Positions 53,691 through 62,883 of a stretch of DNA of 64,000 bases are shown in pieces. Both the position numbers and the translations under genes were made by a program. The stretch's first letter is position 1, and each line of letters starts with the position of its first letter. The DNA comes from Nocardia xishanensis NBRC 101358 (lineage in GTDB: Bacteria > Actinomycetota > Actinomycetes > Mycobacteriales > Mycobacteriaceae), in contig NZ_BDCF01000027.1 of assembly GCF_001613365.1 (NCBI RefSeq), forward strand, positions 1-64,000, read 5' to 3'. The notes below the pieces were generated by a model, which made no database searches, was not told the origin of the DNA, and saw only the letters and a list, made by a program, of their open reading frames with translations.

Positions 53691-54095
53691 ATGAGTTCGG
53701 GCGAGCAGACCACGACGTCGTTCTACGAGGCGGTCGGCGGCGCGGAGACCTTCCGGCGGATCGTGGCGGTGTTCTACCGCGAGGTGGCCGCCGACGAGAT
53801 CCTGCGCCCGCTCTACCCGGAGGAGGACCTCGGCCCCGCGGAGCGCAGGCTGCGCATGTTCCTCGAGCAGTACTGGGGCGGTCCGCGCACCTATTCCGAC
53901 GAACGCGGCCACCCGCGGCTGCGGATGCGGCACATGCCGTTCACCATCGGCCCGCTCGAACGCGACGCCTGGCTGCGCTGCATGCGGATCGCGGTCGCCG
54001 AGATCGAGCCGGACGTCCTCGACGATTCGCACCGCAAGCAGCTGCTCGAATACCTGGAGATGGCGGCGTACTCGCTGGTGAACGCGCCGATGTGA
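53691..54095 (+). CDS. glbO: Group II truncated haemoglobin
   Basis: 134 residues from ATG 53691 (GAGAGGACCTG upstream). TrHbO fold: FYEAVGGAETFRRIVAVFYREVAADEILRPLYP (helices A-C/E, B10 Tyr in FYREV), EQYWGGPRTYSDERGHPRLRMRHMPF with the CD-loop Tyr and Trp-containing distal site, then proximal His in LRMRHMPFTIGP. Binds O2 and NO; in mycobacteria GlbO is expressed in aerobic growth and interacts with membrane lipids. Next to the alpha-glucosidase gene, as in M. tuberculosis. Confidence 0.93.
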   Translation: MSSGEQTTTSFYEAVGGAETFRRIVAVFYREVAADEILRPLYPEEDLGPAERRLRMFLEQYWGGPRTYSDERGHPRLRMRHMPFTIGPLERDAWLRCMRIAVAEIEPDVLDDSHRKQLLEYLEMAAYSLVNAPM

Positions 54096-54206
54096 GGCGC
54101 GGTGCCTGCTCGCGGGCGGGGGATGATTCGCTGTGAATTCGCCAGATAGCGGGCGATGCCCTCGCCCGAAGGGCATTCGCCAAATCGCTTTGGCACTATT
54201 ACGAAT

Positions 54207-55808
54207 GTGACTGCTACACCTGCCGCGCAGGCGCCTGCGGATCGCAGAGACCGAGAGTGGTGGCGATCCGCCGTGTTCTACCAGGTCTACCCGCGTTCCT
54301 TCGCCGATTCCGACGGCGACGGCATCGGTGACCTAGGTGGCGTCCGCGAGAAGCTCGGCTATCTGGAACTGCTCGGCATCGACGCGCTGTGGATCTGCCC
54401 GGTGATGCGCTCCCCGATGGCCGACGGTGGCTACGACGTCGCCGACCCGCGCGATATCGACGTCCTCTTCGGCGGCATGGCCGCCTTCGACCGGCTTCTC
54501 GCCGAGGCGCACGCTCGGCGACTCAAGGTCACCATGGACCTGGTGCCGAATCACACCAGCCGCGAGCACCCCTGGTTCCAAGCCGCGTTGGCCGCCGCGC
54601 CCGGCAGCCCGGAACGGGCCCGCTACATCTTCCGCGACGGGCGCGGACCCAACGGCGACGAACCGCCCAACAACTGGCCGAGCATCTTCCGCGGTCCCGC
54701 CTGGACCAGGGTCACCGAGCCCGATGGCACGCCCGGCCAGTGGTACCTGCACCTTTTCGCGCCCGAACAGCCCGACCTGAACTGGGAGAATCCCGAGGTC
54801 GTCGCGGATTTCGAGCAGACACTGCGCTTCTGGCTCGACCGCGGGGTCGACGGCTTCCGCATCGACGTGGCGCACGGCATGGCCAAACCGCCCGGACTGC
54901 CGGACATGGAGAGCGTGTCCACCAAGATGCTCATCCACGACGACACCGACCCGCGCTTCAACAATCCCGGCGTGCACGACATCCATCGCCGCATCCGCAA
55001 GGTGATCGACGAATACCCGCACGCGGTGTCGATCGGCGAGGTCTGGGTGGACGACAACACCCGCTTCGGCGAGTACGTGCGACCCGACGAACTGCACCTC
55101 GCGTTCAACTTCCGGCTGGCCGAGACCCCGTTCACCGCCGACGCGGTGCGCCACGCGATCGACAACTCGCTGGCCGCGGTGGCCCCGGTCGGCGCAGTAC
55201 CCACTTGGACGCTGTCCAACCACGACGTCGAACGCGAGGTCACCCGGTACGGCGGCGGCGCGGCCGGATTGGCGCGAGCCAGGGCGATGATCCTGGTCGA
55301 GCTCGCGCTGCCCGGCTCGGTGTTCGTCTACAACGGCGCCGAACTCGGCCTGCCGAATGTGGACGACCTGCCCGAGGACGCTTTGCAGGACCCGGTGTGG
55401 GAGCGGTCCGGGCGCACCGAACGCGGGCGCGACGGCTGCCGGGTACCGATTCCGTGGGAGAGCGAGCGGCCGCCGTTCGGGTTCACCACGGGCAAGCCGT
55501 GGCTGCCGATCCCGCCGGAGTGGGCCGCGCTGAGCGTGGAGACGCAGCTGGAGGACGTCGGGTCGACCCTCTCGCTGTACCGGATGGCGATCGAATTGCG
55601 CGGTCTGCGACCGGAATTCGCGGGTCCGCGGATCGAGTGGTACGGCAGTCCCTCGGGCTGCCTTGCCTTCCGCAGGCCCGGCGGGCTGGTCTGCGTGCTC
55701 AACGCGAGCGCGGCGCCGATCCCGCTGCCGCCCGGCGAGCTGCTCCTGGCGAGCGCGCCGCTGACGAGCGGGCACCTGCCGCCCGACGCGGCGGCCTGGC
55801 TGGTCTGA
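54207..55808 (+). CDS. aglA: Alpha-glucosidase (GH13)
   Basis: 533 residues from a GTG at 54207 (VTATPAAQAPADRRDREWWRSAVFYQVYPRSF); an ATG at 54156 would add 17 residues that read over an inverted repeat (ATGCCC/GGGCAT), so I prefer 54207. GH13 conserved regions: DLVPNHTS, GFRIDVAHG (nucleophile Asp), IGEVWVDD (acid/base Glu), LSNHDVERE (third carboxylate). Hydrolyses alpha-1,4 glucosides such as maltose. Cytoplasmic, no signal peptide. Place and order correspond to Rv2471. Confidence 0.92.
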   Translation: MTATPAAQAPADRRDREWWRSAVFYQVYPRSFADSDGDGIGDLGGVREKLGYLELLGIDALWICPVMRSPMADGGYDVADPRDIDVLFGGMAAFDRLLAEAHARRLKVTMDLVPNHTSREHPWFQAALAAAPGSPERARYIFRDGRGPNGDEPPNNWPSIFRGPAWTRVTEPDGTPGQWYLHLFAPEQPDLNWENPEVVADFEQTLRFWLDRGVDGFRIDVAHGMAKPPGLPDMESVSTKMLIHDDTDPRFNNPGVHDIHRRIRKVIDEYPHAVSIGEVWVDDNTRFGEYVRPDELHLAFNFRLAETPFTADAVRHAIDNSLAAVAPVGAVPTWTLSNHDVEREVTRYGGGAAGLARARAMILVELALPGSVFVYNGAELGLPNVDDLPEDALQDPVWERSGRTERGRDGCRVPIPWESERPPFGFTTGKPWLPIPPEWAALSVETQLEDVGSTLSLYRMAIELRGLRPEFAGPRIEWYGSPSGCLAFRRPGGLVCVLNASAAPIPLPPGELLLASAPLTSGHLPPDAAAWLV

Positions 55809-55910
55809 TCCCGGCTCGCGCGGTGAACGACATGCCGCGGCCGGGTTTCGACACGGGCGAGTGGACGACCGGTCGAGCGTCTACTACACAGCATCGTCTA
55901 CCGTAAGGCC

Positions 55911-56186
55911 GTGAGCATTCTCGAGACAGTGCTGATCTTCGTCGGCATCCCGCTGGTGATCTACGCGGCGATCGCCGGATTGTCGTTTCTCGGTAAGCCG
56001 CTGCCCGGCGAGAAGCCGGTTCACTTCGAACTGGGACAGAAGTGGACCGCGGCGCCGGTGCTGTGGAGTGCGACCGACGAGGTGACCGGACACGGCCACC
56101 ACACCGCTGAGTCGCATGGCAGCCATGCGGCTATCGAATCCGCCCAGGTTGAGCTGATCGGAGGCCGGGCAAGTGGCAAGTTCTAA
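55911..56186 (+). CDS. ctaJ: aa3-type cytochrome oxidase subunit CtaJ-like small membrane protein
   Basis: 91 residues from a GTG at 55911. One N-terminal transmembrane helix (ETVLIFVGIPLVIYAAIAGLSFLG), then GKPLPGEKPVHFELGQKWTAAPVLWSATDEV and a His-rich tail (HGHHTAESHGSHAA). This pattern matches the small subunit named CtaJ in the mycobacterial III2IV2 respiratory supercomplex, from memory of that work. The stop lies 14 bases into the DUF5130 gene, so the two are translated together. Confidence 0.78.
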   Translation: MSILETVLIFVGIPLVIYAAIAGLSFLGKPLPGEKPVHFELGQKWTAAPVLWSATDEVTGHGHHTAESHGSHAAIESAQVELIGGRASGKF

Positions 56187-56637
56187 TTGGCCCGCGGTGG
56201 TCGAGGCCGACCTCCCGCACGGGTACGCCCTCACCAGCAGCGGACGCGTGTCCGGTGTGCACGAGGCAGGCGATGTCTTCAAGGAAGCCCCGTTCAGCGA
56301 CGAAGAGCGGCTCGCCATGGACAACGTGCTGACCGAGGCGACCAGGGCGACCAAGGTGCGCTTCAACATCTACATCGGCGATCTCGGAGCCGACACGGCC
56401 GCCGGCGCGGACGAGCTCTTCACCTCGACCCCCGAGGCGGCGCGTTCGGTGCTCATCGCCGTCTCGCCCAACGAGAAGGCGATCGAGGTCCGCTCCGGCC
56501 ACGAGGTGGCCGACCGTGCGAACGATCGCGTCTGCCAGCTCGGCGTCACCGCCGCGCTCAGCTCCATCCGCCAGGGTCAGCTGATCGACGGCCTGATCTC
56601 CGCGGTCCGCGTGATGGCCGCCGCCATCGGTCGCTGA
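56173..56637 (+). CDS. DUF5130 protein
   Basis: 154 residues from a GTG at 56173, overlapping the ctaJ end. TPM-like fold: FSDEERLAMDNVLTEATRATKVRFNIYIGDLGAD, VLIAVSPNEKAIEVRSGHEVADRANDRVCQLGV. No signal peptide, but a hydrophobic C-terminal helix (LIDGLISAVRVMAAAIG). M. tuberculosis Rv2468c is the likely counterpart. The coupling to ctaJ suggests a link to aa3 oxidase; an accessory role for this family in the oxidase has been reported in M. smegmatis, as I recall, and should be checked. Confidence 0.82.
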   Translation: MASSNWPAVVEADLPHGYALTSSGRVSGVHEAGDVFKEAPFSDEERLAMDNVLTEATRATKVRFNIYIGDLGADTAAGADELFTSTPEAARSVLIAVSPNEKAIEVRSGHEVADRANDRVCQLGVTAALSSIRQGQLIDGLISAVRVMAAAIGR

Positions 56638-56772
56638 TCCCACACGTCACCAGCGTGCTCGCGGCGCGCTCATCCGGATTCGGGTGAGCGCGCCGCAGGC
56701 GTTTCGGGAGTGCTTGCGGCGCCAGGGATTTCGGGGTTGTCGGGTGCCGCGGACCGCAGGCACCTTGGGAAG

Positions 56773-57576
56773 ATGAGAATTCTTGTCACGGGCGCCACCG
56801 GCAACATCGGACGGATGGTGGTCGACCACCTGCTCGCGGGCGGCGCGACGGACGTGCGAGCGCTGTCGAACCGGCCCGAGCTGGCGGGATTCCCCGCGGG
56901 CGTCGAGGTCGCGCACGGCTATCTGCGGCGGCTCTCCTCGCTGCCCGCCGCCTTCGAGGGCGTCGACCGCATGTATCTCGCGCCGGTGCTGGAGACGGTG
57001 AACGAGGTCGTCGAGCTGGCGAAGGCGGCGGGTATCCGGCACATCGTCGACCTATCCGGTGACGCGTCCACCGACTGGCAGCCCATCGCGAAGGCCGTCG
57101 AGGGCTCCGGCCTGGACTGGACTCATCTGTACGCCGGTGAGTTCAGCGAGAACGCCGCCGGCTGGGCCGGCCAGATCAAGGGCTCCGACGAGATCCGCGA
57201 TCCCTACCCGGACGCCGCGAATGCGCCCATCACCATGGACGACATCGCCCGCGTCGCGGCGAAGGTGCTGCTCGCCGAGGGACACGCGGGCAACACGTAC
57301 GAGCTGACCGGCCCGGAGACGCTCACCAGGGCCGAGAAGATCCACGCCATCGGGGCCGCGATCGGTCGGGACCTCGCCGTCGTGCGGATACCGCGCGACG
57401 AGGCGATCCGGATGTTCGAACCCGAGATGGGACCGTACGCGCAGTGGTACGTCGACGGAATCGCGAGCATGGTGCAGCATCCGCAACAGGCCACGACCAC
57501 GATCGCGGACGTCACCGGCGCACCGGCCACCACCTTCGCGCAGTGGGCCCGGGACAACGTCGAACTGTTCCGCTGA
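56773..57576 (+). CDS. NmrA-like NAD(P)-binding protein
   Basis: 267 residues from ATG 56773. Rossmann fold opening MRILVTGATGNIGRMVVDHLLAGG (TGATGxxG), then the atypical SDR/NmrA pattern VDRMYLAPVLETVNEVVELAKAAGIRHIVDLS, with no Tyr-x3-Lys catalytic pair. Family members are redox sensors or quinone/alkene-type reductases. Single gene, no operon. Confidence 0.85.
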   Translation: MRILVTGATGNIGRMVVDHLLAGGATDVRALSNRPELAGFPAGVEVAHGYLRRLSSLPAAFEGVDRMYLAPVLETVNEVVELAKAAGIRHIVDLSGDASTDWQPIAKAVEGSGLDWTHLYAGEFSENAAGWAGQIKGSDEIRDPYPDAANAPITMDDIARVAAKVLLAEGHAGNTYELTGPETLTRAEKIHAIGAAIGRDLAVVRIPRDEAIRMFEPEMGPYAQWYVDGIASMVQHPQQATTTIADVTGAPATTFAQWARDNVELFR

Positions 57577-57679
57577 GCGGGGCGCGATCACGTTCGCGTC
57601 CATGCTGTGGTCGGTCTCCACGGCACGCGTTTCCACTGACCCGCACGCGTAGAGACCAACGCGGTCGTATCCTGCGACG

Positions 57680-58096
57680 GTGGCCGCGGATTCGACGCCC
57701 GCCGCGCGTTCGTCCAGCGGACGGCGCGCGCTCACGGTCGCCTGCGTGGTCGCGGTGGCGGCGGTCGGGTGGGTGACCCGGCCGTTCGGTTGGGCCGCGA
57801 CCGCGCTGGTGCTGGTCGTCGGCGCAGCCGCCTTGGTCCGGGCCATCCGTGCCGAAAGTGCGGTCCGGCCGAAGGACCCGTCGCTGCGGCGTGGTACCGC
57901 GATCTGGTCCGCGCTGCTGCTCGCGGCCGTCGGCTGGGAGGCGTACGCGTTCGTCCGCCAACCGGATTGGATGACACCGAGCGACCAGCACCCGACTCTT
58001 TCGACGCTCCTCGATCCGGCCCTCGAACACGGCCCGCTGCGCTTCGCGGGCTGGCTCGCCTGGCTGGCGGTGGGCTACTGGCTGGTGACCCGATGA
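57680..58096 (+). CDS. Small membrane protein of unknown function
   Basis: 138 residues from a GTG at 57680. Three or four hydrophobic segments (ALTVACVVAVAAVGWVT, ATALVLVVGAAALV, AIWSALLLAAVGW, FAGWLAWLAVGYWLV). No family recognised. Coupled to the next gene by a four-base overlap (ATGA at 58093-58096). Confidence 0.7.
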   Translation: MAADSTPAARSSSGRRALTVACVVAVAAVGWVTRPFGWAATALVLVVGAAALVRAIRAESAVRPKDPSLRRGTAIWSALLLAAVGWEAYAFVRQPDWMTPSDQHPTLSTLLDPALEHGPLRFAGWLAWLAVGYWLVTR

Positions 58097-58293
58097 CCGA
58101 ACGCGCCATCGTCATCGCGGGTTTCGCCGTCCTCCTCGCACTCGCCGTCGGCCTGACCGCGCTCGCCCACCTCCGCCGCGATCTGATCGCCCCGCTGACC
58201 GAAGTGGCCGCCGCCGCGCTCGACCACCGCGCGGTACGGATCATCGCCGTACTGTGCTGGATCTGGCTCGGCTGGCACTTCCTCGCCCGCTGA
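58093..58293 (+). CDS. Small two-helix membrane protein (DUF6186-like)
   Basis: 66 residues from ATG 58093 (MTERAIVIAGFAVLLALAVGLTAL). Two hydrophobic segments, the second AVRIIAVLCWIWLGWHFLAR at the C-terminus, which is the pattern of a family of tiny actinobacterial membrane proteins (I think DUF6186). Translated with the preceding gene. Confidence 0.7.
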   Translation: MTERAIVIAGFAVLLALAVGLTALAHLRRDLIAPLTEVAAAALDHRAVRIIAVLCWIWLGWHFLAR

Positions 58294-58336
58294 CCATCCG
58301 GAGGGACGCCGTGGCCCCTCCGGATGGGGGCCGGAC

Positions 58337-60925
58337 CTAGCGGGCGTCGAAGGCCCGCGCGCGCAGCGAGCGTTCGATGCCCGCCTTGCCCTCGGAGACC
58401 AGGCGGCGCAGCGCGGGCGGGTGGTTCTCGGCGAGGAACTTGTCCGCCACGGCGACCGCGTTGTCGGTGATCTCCCATGCCGGGTAGAGGCCGACTACAA
58501 CCGTCTGCGCGACCTCGCTCGACCGGCGCTCCCACACCGCGGGGATCTCGGCGAAGTACCGCTCCACGAACGAGCCGAGCAGCTCGCCCTGGCCCGCCGG
58601 GGCGAAGCCGCCGACGATCGCGCGCGCGGTGATGTTGGGGACCGAATCGTCGTTCATCACCGTGCTCCACGCCTGTTCCTTGACCTCGGCGATCGGCCGC
58701 GCGGCCGCCGCGGCCGCGGCCTGGCGCTTGCCCGCGGCGGTCGGGTCGTTGGCGAGCTCACGGTCGATGGTCGGGGTGGCCGCGCCCTCGGCGTCGATCT
58801 CGCCCGCCGCGGCGAGCGCGGCGACGAGCCGCCAGCGCAGATCGGTGTCGACCGTGAGGCCGGCCAGGCCGAGCGCGGCCGGATCGCCGTCGAGCAGTTC
58901 GCGCAGCACCTCCGTGTGCCAGGCCGACAGCCGCGCGCCGGCCAGCGCGTTGACGAAGGCCAGCTGGTGATCCGAGCCCGGCTCGGCTTCCCGCGCCAAT
59001 TCCAGCAGGCGGTCGGCGAATTCGGGCCAGCCGACCGAGCTCGCCCACGCGGGCTCGGCGTAGCTGCCGATCGCGGTGTGCGCCTGCATGAGCAGCCGCT
59101 GCACCACGCCGATCTCGGATTCCGCGCCGACCCCGCGCTGGACCAGCGCGACGAAATCGCGAGCCTTGAACTCGGCCTGCCTGGTCATCTCCCACGCCGC
59201 CGACCAGGCCAGCGTGCGGGGGAGCGGTTCGGCGATGTCGGCGATCCGGTTGACGAGCACGTCCAGCGAGCCGGCGTCGAGCCGCACCGAGCAATAGGTC
59301 AGGTCGTCGTCGTTGACCAGCACGAACTTGCCGCGCGGCACTCCGACCAGCTCGGGTACCTCGGTGCGCTCGGCGGCGTCGAGGTCCAGCTCGACGCGGT
59401 GCGTGCGGACCAGCTTGCCGTCCTGATCGTCGTAGACGCCGACCGCGAGCCGGTGCACGCGCCGCTCACCCGCGCCGGGAGCCGCGCCCTCCTGGATCAC
59501 CGCGAAGGAAGTGAACTTTCCGTCGGCGTCGACCTTGAAATCGGGCCGCAGGATGTTCAGGCCGGTGGTCTTGAGCCACTGGGCGCCCCAGGTGGACAGG
59601 TCGCGGCCGGAGGACTTCTCCAGCGCGCTGAGCAGGTCGTCGAATGTGGCGTTGCCGTAGGCATGTTCGGCGAAGTAGTCACGCAGACCGGCCAGGAACG
59701 GCTCCAGCCCGACATAGGCGACCAGCTGCTTGAGCACGCTCGCGCCCTTGGCGTAGGTGATGCCGTCGAAGTTGACCTCCACCGCGGCGAGGTCGGGGAT
59801 GTCGGCGGCGATCGGGTGCGTGGAGGGCAGCTGATCCTGCCGGTACGCCCAGGACTTCTCGACGTTCGCGAAGGTGGTCCACGCGTTGGTGTACTCGGTG
59901 GCCTCGGACTGGCACAGCACCGAGGCGAAGGTGGCGAACGACTCGTTCAGCCACAGGTCGTCCCACCACCGCATGGTGACCAGATCGCCGAACCACATGT
60001 GCGCCATCTCGTGCAGCACGGTCTCGGCGCGGCGCTCGTAGGACGCGCGGGTCACCTTGGACCGGAAGACGTAGTCCTCCAGGAAGGTCACCGCGCCCGC
60101 GTTCTCCATCGCGCCCGCGTTGAACTCCGGCACGAACAGTTGGTCGTACTTGCCGAACGCGTAGGGCACGCCGAAGTTGCGGTGGTAGAAGCCGAAGCCC
60201 TGCTTGGTCTCGGTGAAGAGGCGGTCGGCGTCCATGTGCTCGGCCAGCGACGCGCGGCAGAAGATGCCGAGCGGGATCGAGCCGTGCTCGTCGGTGTAGG
60301 TGTCGGTCCACTTCGCGTACGGGCCCGCGATCATCGCGACCAGGTAGGTGCTCATCCGCGGCGTCGTGGCGAAGGTGTGCACCGCGACCCCGCCGATCTC
60401 CTCGCGGCTGCCCGCGCCGTTGGAGACGACCTCCCAGTCGGCGGGCGCGGTGGCGGTGATGTCGAAGGTGGCCTTGAGGTCCGGCTGGTCGAAGCAGGCG
60501 AACATGCGCTTGGCGTCGGCGGTCTCGAACTGCGAGTACAGGTAGACCTTGTCGTCGGTGGGGTCGACGAATCGGTGCAGGCCCTCGCCCGTGTGGGAGT
60601 ACACGCAGTCGGCCTCGACGACCAGCTCGTTGCGCTCGGCCAGGTCGTGCAGCGCGATGCCCTTGGCCTCGTCGTAGTCGGAGACGTCGAGCGCGACGCC
60701 GTTGAGCACCGCCGAGCGCACGCCCGCGGCGACGATGTCGACGAAGGTGCTCGCGCCCGGCGTCGCGGTGAAGGTCACGGTGGTCTTCGAGCCGAACGTC
60801 TCGCCGACCGCGGCGTCGGCGCTGGTCGGCTGGCCGGTGAGATCGAGTTCGATGCGGTAGTTCTCGACGCCGACCGTGGCGGCGCGCTCGATCGCCTGGT
60901 CGCGGGTGAGATTCGGGGCAGACAT
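58337..60925 (-). CDS. pepN: Aminopeptidase N (M1 family)
   Basis: 862 residues from ATG 60925 with GAAGGAGTTCC upstream. Cytoplasmic zinc aminopeptidase. The exopeptidase motif GAMENAG (about residue 266-272) precedes HEMAHMWFGDLVTMRWWDDLWLNESFATF, which has the HExxH zinc site and the downstream Glu. C-terminal ERAP1-like helical domain (about 500-862). Longer upstream readings cross the promoter and the palindromic repeat and are rejected. Corresponds to Rv2467. Confidence 0.96.
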   Translation of the reverse strand: MSAPNLTRDQAIERAATVGVENYRIELDLTGQPTSADAAVGETFGSKTTVTFTATPGASTFVDIVAAGVRSAVLNGVALDVSDYDEAKGIALHDLAERNELVVEADCVYSHTGEGLHRFVDPTDDKVYLYSQFETADAKRMFACFDQPDLKATFDITATAPADWEVVSNGAGSREEIGGVAVHTFATTPRMSTYLVAMIAGPYAKWTDTYTDEHGSIPLGIFCRASLAEHMDADRLFTETKQGFGFYHRNFGVPYAFGKYDQLFVPEFNAGAMENAGAVTFLEDYVFRSKVTRASYERRAETVLHEMAHMWFGDLVTMRWWDDLWLNESFATFASVLCQSEATEYTNAWTTFANVEKSWAYRQDQLPSTHPIAADIPDLAAVEVNFDGITYAKGASVLKQLVAYVGLEPFLAGLRDYFAEHAYGNATFDDLLSALEKSSGRDLSTWGAQWLKTTGLNILRPDFKVDADGKFTSFAVIQEGAAPGAGERRVHRLAVGVYDDQDGKLVRTHRVELDLDAAERTEVPELVGVPRGKFVLVNDDDLTYCSVRLDAGSLDVLVNRIADIAEPLPRTLAWSAAWEMTRQAEFKARDFVALVQRGVGAESEIGVVQRLLMQAHTAIGSYAEPAWASSVGWPEFADRLLELAREAEPGSDHQLAFVNALAGARLSAWHTEVLRELLDGDPAALGLAGLTVDTDLRWRLVAALAAAGEIDAEGAATPTIDRELANDPTAAGKRQAAAAAAARPIAEVKEQAWSTVMNDDSVPNITARAIVGGFAPAGQGELLGSFVERYFAEIPAVWERRSSEVAQTVVVGLYPAWEITDNAVAVADKFLAENHPPALRRLVSEGKAGIERSLRARAFDAR

Positions 60926-61282
60926 GGAACTCCTTCGCTCTTCGACGAACACGGCACGGTGCGAACTCGCGGCGGGATCGCCCACCGGGAGCGCGACAGC
61001 GTCCACAATGCCACCGGGCGAGCCCGCCCGCGCGGAACTTTTCCCGCCAACCCTAGTAGCGCGACCCGACGCCCCCGGTCCTCGCCGCCCGCTCGTAGCT
61101 GACCTCGCAGAGGTTTCGTACGCCTCGCAGACGTTGCAGCCTTTGCGAAGCGTACGAACACTCTGCGAAGTACTACTGATCGCCGGGATGGCCGGGCGGG
61201 CGGCGGCACCGGCTGGTGCAGGGGGCGGCGGTATCGTTTCTGTGCAGCGCAGACACACATCGAGGGATTCGGAGGCTCCACA
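60926..61282. other. pepN/purC divergent intergenic region
   Basis: About 357 bases. No gene. Contains the second copy of the imperfect palindrome (61103-61170). The purC promoter should lie within the last 100 bases. Confidence 0.5.
61103..61170. repeat. Dispersed imperfect palindrome, copy B
   Basis: Outer arms CTCGCAGAG/CTCTGCGAAG and inner arms TTCGTACGCCTCGCAGA pairing with TTTGCGAAGCGTACGAA (two G-T or mismatch positions). Same 65-base length and register as 6498-6565; the two copies differ where pairs change together, so the fold is kept. Confidence 0.75.
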
Positions 61283-62113
61283 TTGAAGCATGTGCACGCC
61301 GGTAAGGTGCGCGACCTGTACGAGGACGGCGACACGTTGCTGCTGGTGGCCTCCGATCGGGTCTCGGTGTACGACGTGGTGCTGCCGACGCCGATCCCGG
61401 AGAAGGGCGCGCTGCTGACCCAGCTGTCGAACTGGTGGTTCCGGTTCTTCTCCGACGTGCCCAATCACGTGCTGTCCACCACCGACATCCCGGCGGAGTT
61501 CGCGGGCCGCGGCGTCCGGGTGAAGCCGTTGAAGATGGTGCACGTGGAGTGCATCGCCCGCGGCTACCTCACCGGATCGGGCCTGAAGGAATACGAGCGC
61601 ACCGGCACCGTGTCCGGTGTCGCGCTGCCGCCCGGCCTGCGCGACGGCGACAAGCTGCCCGAGCCGATCTTCACGCCGACCAGCAAGGCGTCCGAAGGTC
61701 ACGACGAGCCGATCACCTTCGCCGACGTGGTGAACCAGGAAGGTCGCGAGGTGGCCGAGCAGCTGCGCGCCCACACCCTCGACATCTATCTGCGCGGGGC
61801 CGAGCACGCCGCGAGCAAGGGCGTCATCATCGCGGATACGAAGGTCGAATTCGGCTGGGACGGTGACGTTCTCACCCTCGGCGACGAGGTGCTCACCTCG
61901 GACTCCTCGCGTTTCTGGCCCGCCGACCAGTGGCAGCCCGGCCGTCCGCAGCCCTCCTTCGACAAGCAGTTCGTCCGGGACTGGTCCACTTCGACCGGTT
62001 GGGACAAGGAGCCTCCCGGCCCGGAGATTCCGGCCGACATCGTTGACGCCACCCGCCGCAAGTACCAGGAGGCCTACGAGCTCATCACCGGCGAGAAGTG
62101 GGCGTCGGCCTGA
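61283..62113 (+). CDS. purC: Phosphoribosylaminoimidazole-succinocarboxamide (SAICAR) synthase
   Basis: 276 residues from a TTG at 61283, seven bases after a perfect GGAGG, and reading LKHVHAGKVRDLYEDGD. ATP-dependent step of purine biosynthesis joining CAIR and aspartate. Signature sequences GKVRDLYEDGDTLLLVASDRVSVYDVVLPTPIPEKG, VECIARGYLTGSGLKEY and IIADTKVEFGWDGD, RFWP near the end. The ATP loop and SAICAR-synthase signatures are intact. Monocistronic in the window. Confidence 0.95.
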   Translation: MKHVHAGKVRDLYEDGDTLLLVASDRVSVYDVVLPTPIPEKGALLTQLSNWWFRFFSDVPNHVLSTTDIPAEFAGRGVRVKPLKMVHVECIARGYLTGSGLKEYERTGTVSGVALPPGLRDGDKLPEPIFTPTSKASEGHDEPITFADVVNQEGREVAEQLRAHTLDIYLRGAEHAASKGVIIADTKVEFGWDGDVLTLGDEVLTSDSSRFWPADQWQPGRPQPSFDKQFVRDWSTSTGWDKEPPGPEIPADIVDATRRKYQEAYELITGEKWASA

Positions 62114-62138
62114 GCGCTCCGCGCGGCCGGGCCCCGCG

Positions 62139-62657
62139 TCATGACCGAGCGTCGTCGGGCGGGTTCAGGTCTGGATCGGCTGCCGCGCGCAGGTGCTCGA
62201 CGAGGCGATCGAGGTAGGGCCGCTGCCCGCTGACCAGTTTGTCGTGCGCGGCGGCCAGATCGAACCATTCGGCGCGATCGATCTCCGGGAAGGCGACGAG
62301 GCGGCCGGAATGCGGTGGCCATTCCATCTCGAAGGTGCCGGGGTTCACCTCCTCCGGGTCGAGGTCGCCTTCGACCGCCCAGGCCAGCAGCCGTTTGCGG
62401 CCGCTGCTGTAGCGCACCTCGCCCATCGGGACCCATTCACCATCCGGCGCGGGTAACCCAAGCTCTTCGGTGAACTCGCGGCGGGCCGCCAGCACGGCGT
62501 CCTCGGTGTCCGGTGTGTATTCGCCCTTCGGGATCGACCAGGCTCCCTGGTCCTTGCGCGCCCAGAACGGCCCGCCCATGTGGCCGAGCAGGACCTCGGC
62601 CTCACCCTCTCCGGTGCGGCGGAACAGCAGGACGCCCGCGCTGAATGTCGCTGTCAC
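62139..62657 (-). CDS. NUDIX hydrolase
   Basis: 172 residues from a GTG at 62657 (VTATFSAGVLLFRRTGEGEAEVLLGHMGG). NUDIX box SIPKGEYTPDTEDAVLAARREFTEELGLPAP, about residues 41-71, with the REFTEEL core. The SAGVLLFRR opening and C-terminal segment (AEWFDLAAAHDKLVSGQRPYLDRL) resemble the diadenosine-polyphosphate/RppH-like NUDIX group. Convergent with purC (gap 25 bases). Confidence 0.9.
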   Translation of the reverse strand: MTATFSAGVLLFRRTGEGEAEVLLGHMGGPFWARKDQGAWSIPKGEYTPDTEDAVLAARREFTEELGLPAPDGEWVPMGEVRYSSGRKRLLAWAVEGDLDPEEVNPGTFEMEWPPHSGRLVAFPEIDRAEWFDLAAAHDKLVSGQRPYLDRLVEHLRAAADPDLNPPDDARS

Positions 62658-62757
62658 ACCAGCAGTCTGCCCGCATGGCCGCGGCACGCATCCTCGACCC
62701 GCGGGAAACGGGCCGCGGGACAGCGCCTTCCGCAGCGCGGGAACGCCCACGCCGGGG

Positions 62758-62855
62758 GTCGCGCTGCCGCACAGACCGGAGGTCAGGTTCGCCGCGTTTG
62801 CTCGCATGATGGTGTCGCGCTGCCGCGCAGGCCGGAAGTGGTGTCTGCCGCGGTC
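62758..62855. repeat. Degenerate direct repeat, two copies 56 bases apart
   Basis: GTCGCGCTGCCGC begins both copies (62758-62799 and 62814-62855); about 32 of 42 positions match by hand. In the NUDIX/sigma-factor intergenic region. Read on the minus strand, both encode a SGLxGSATP-like peptide in overlapping frames, probably by chance. Confidence 0.45.
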
Positions 62856-62883
62856 TGCCGGATCGGTTCGCGGGCGGCCGGAG

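Noticed and set aside
58337..61807. 1156-residue reading of pepN
   Set aside because: The extra N-terminus would cross the purC start and the palindromic repeat; pepN has a clear ribosome-binding site at 60925.
62758..62855. Duplicated peptide SGLxGSATP as a small gene family
   Set aside because: It is a by-product of the degenerate direct repeat, in frames that continue into unrelated shadows.
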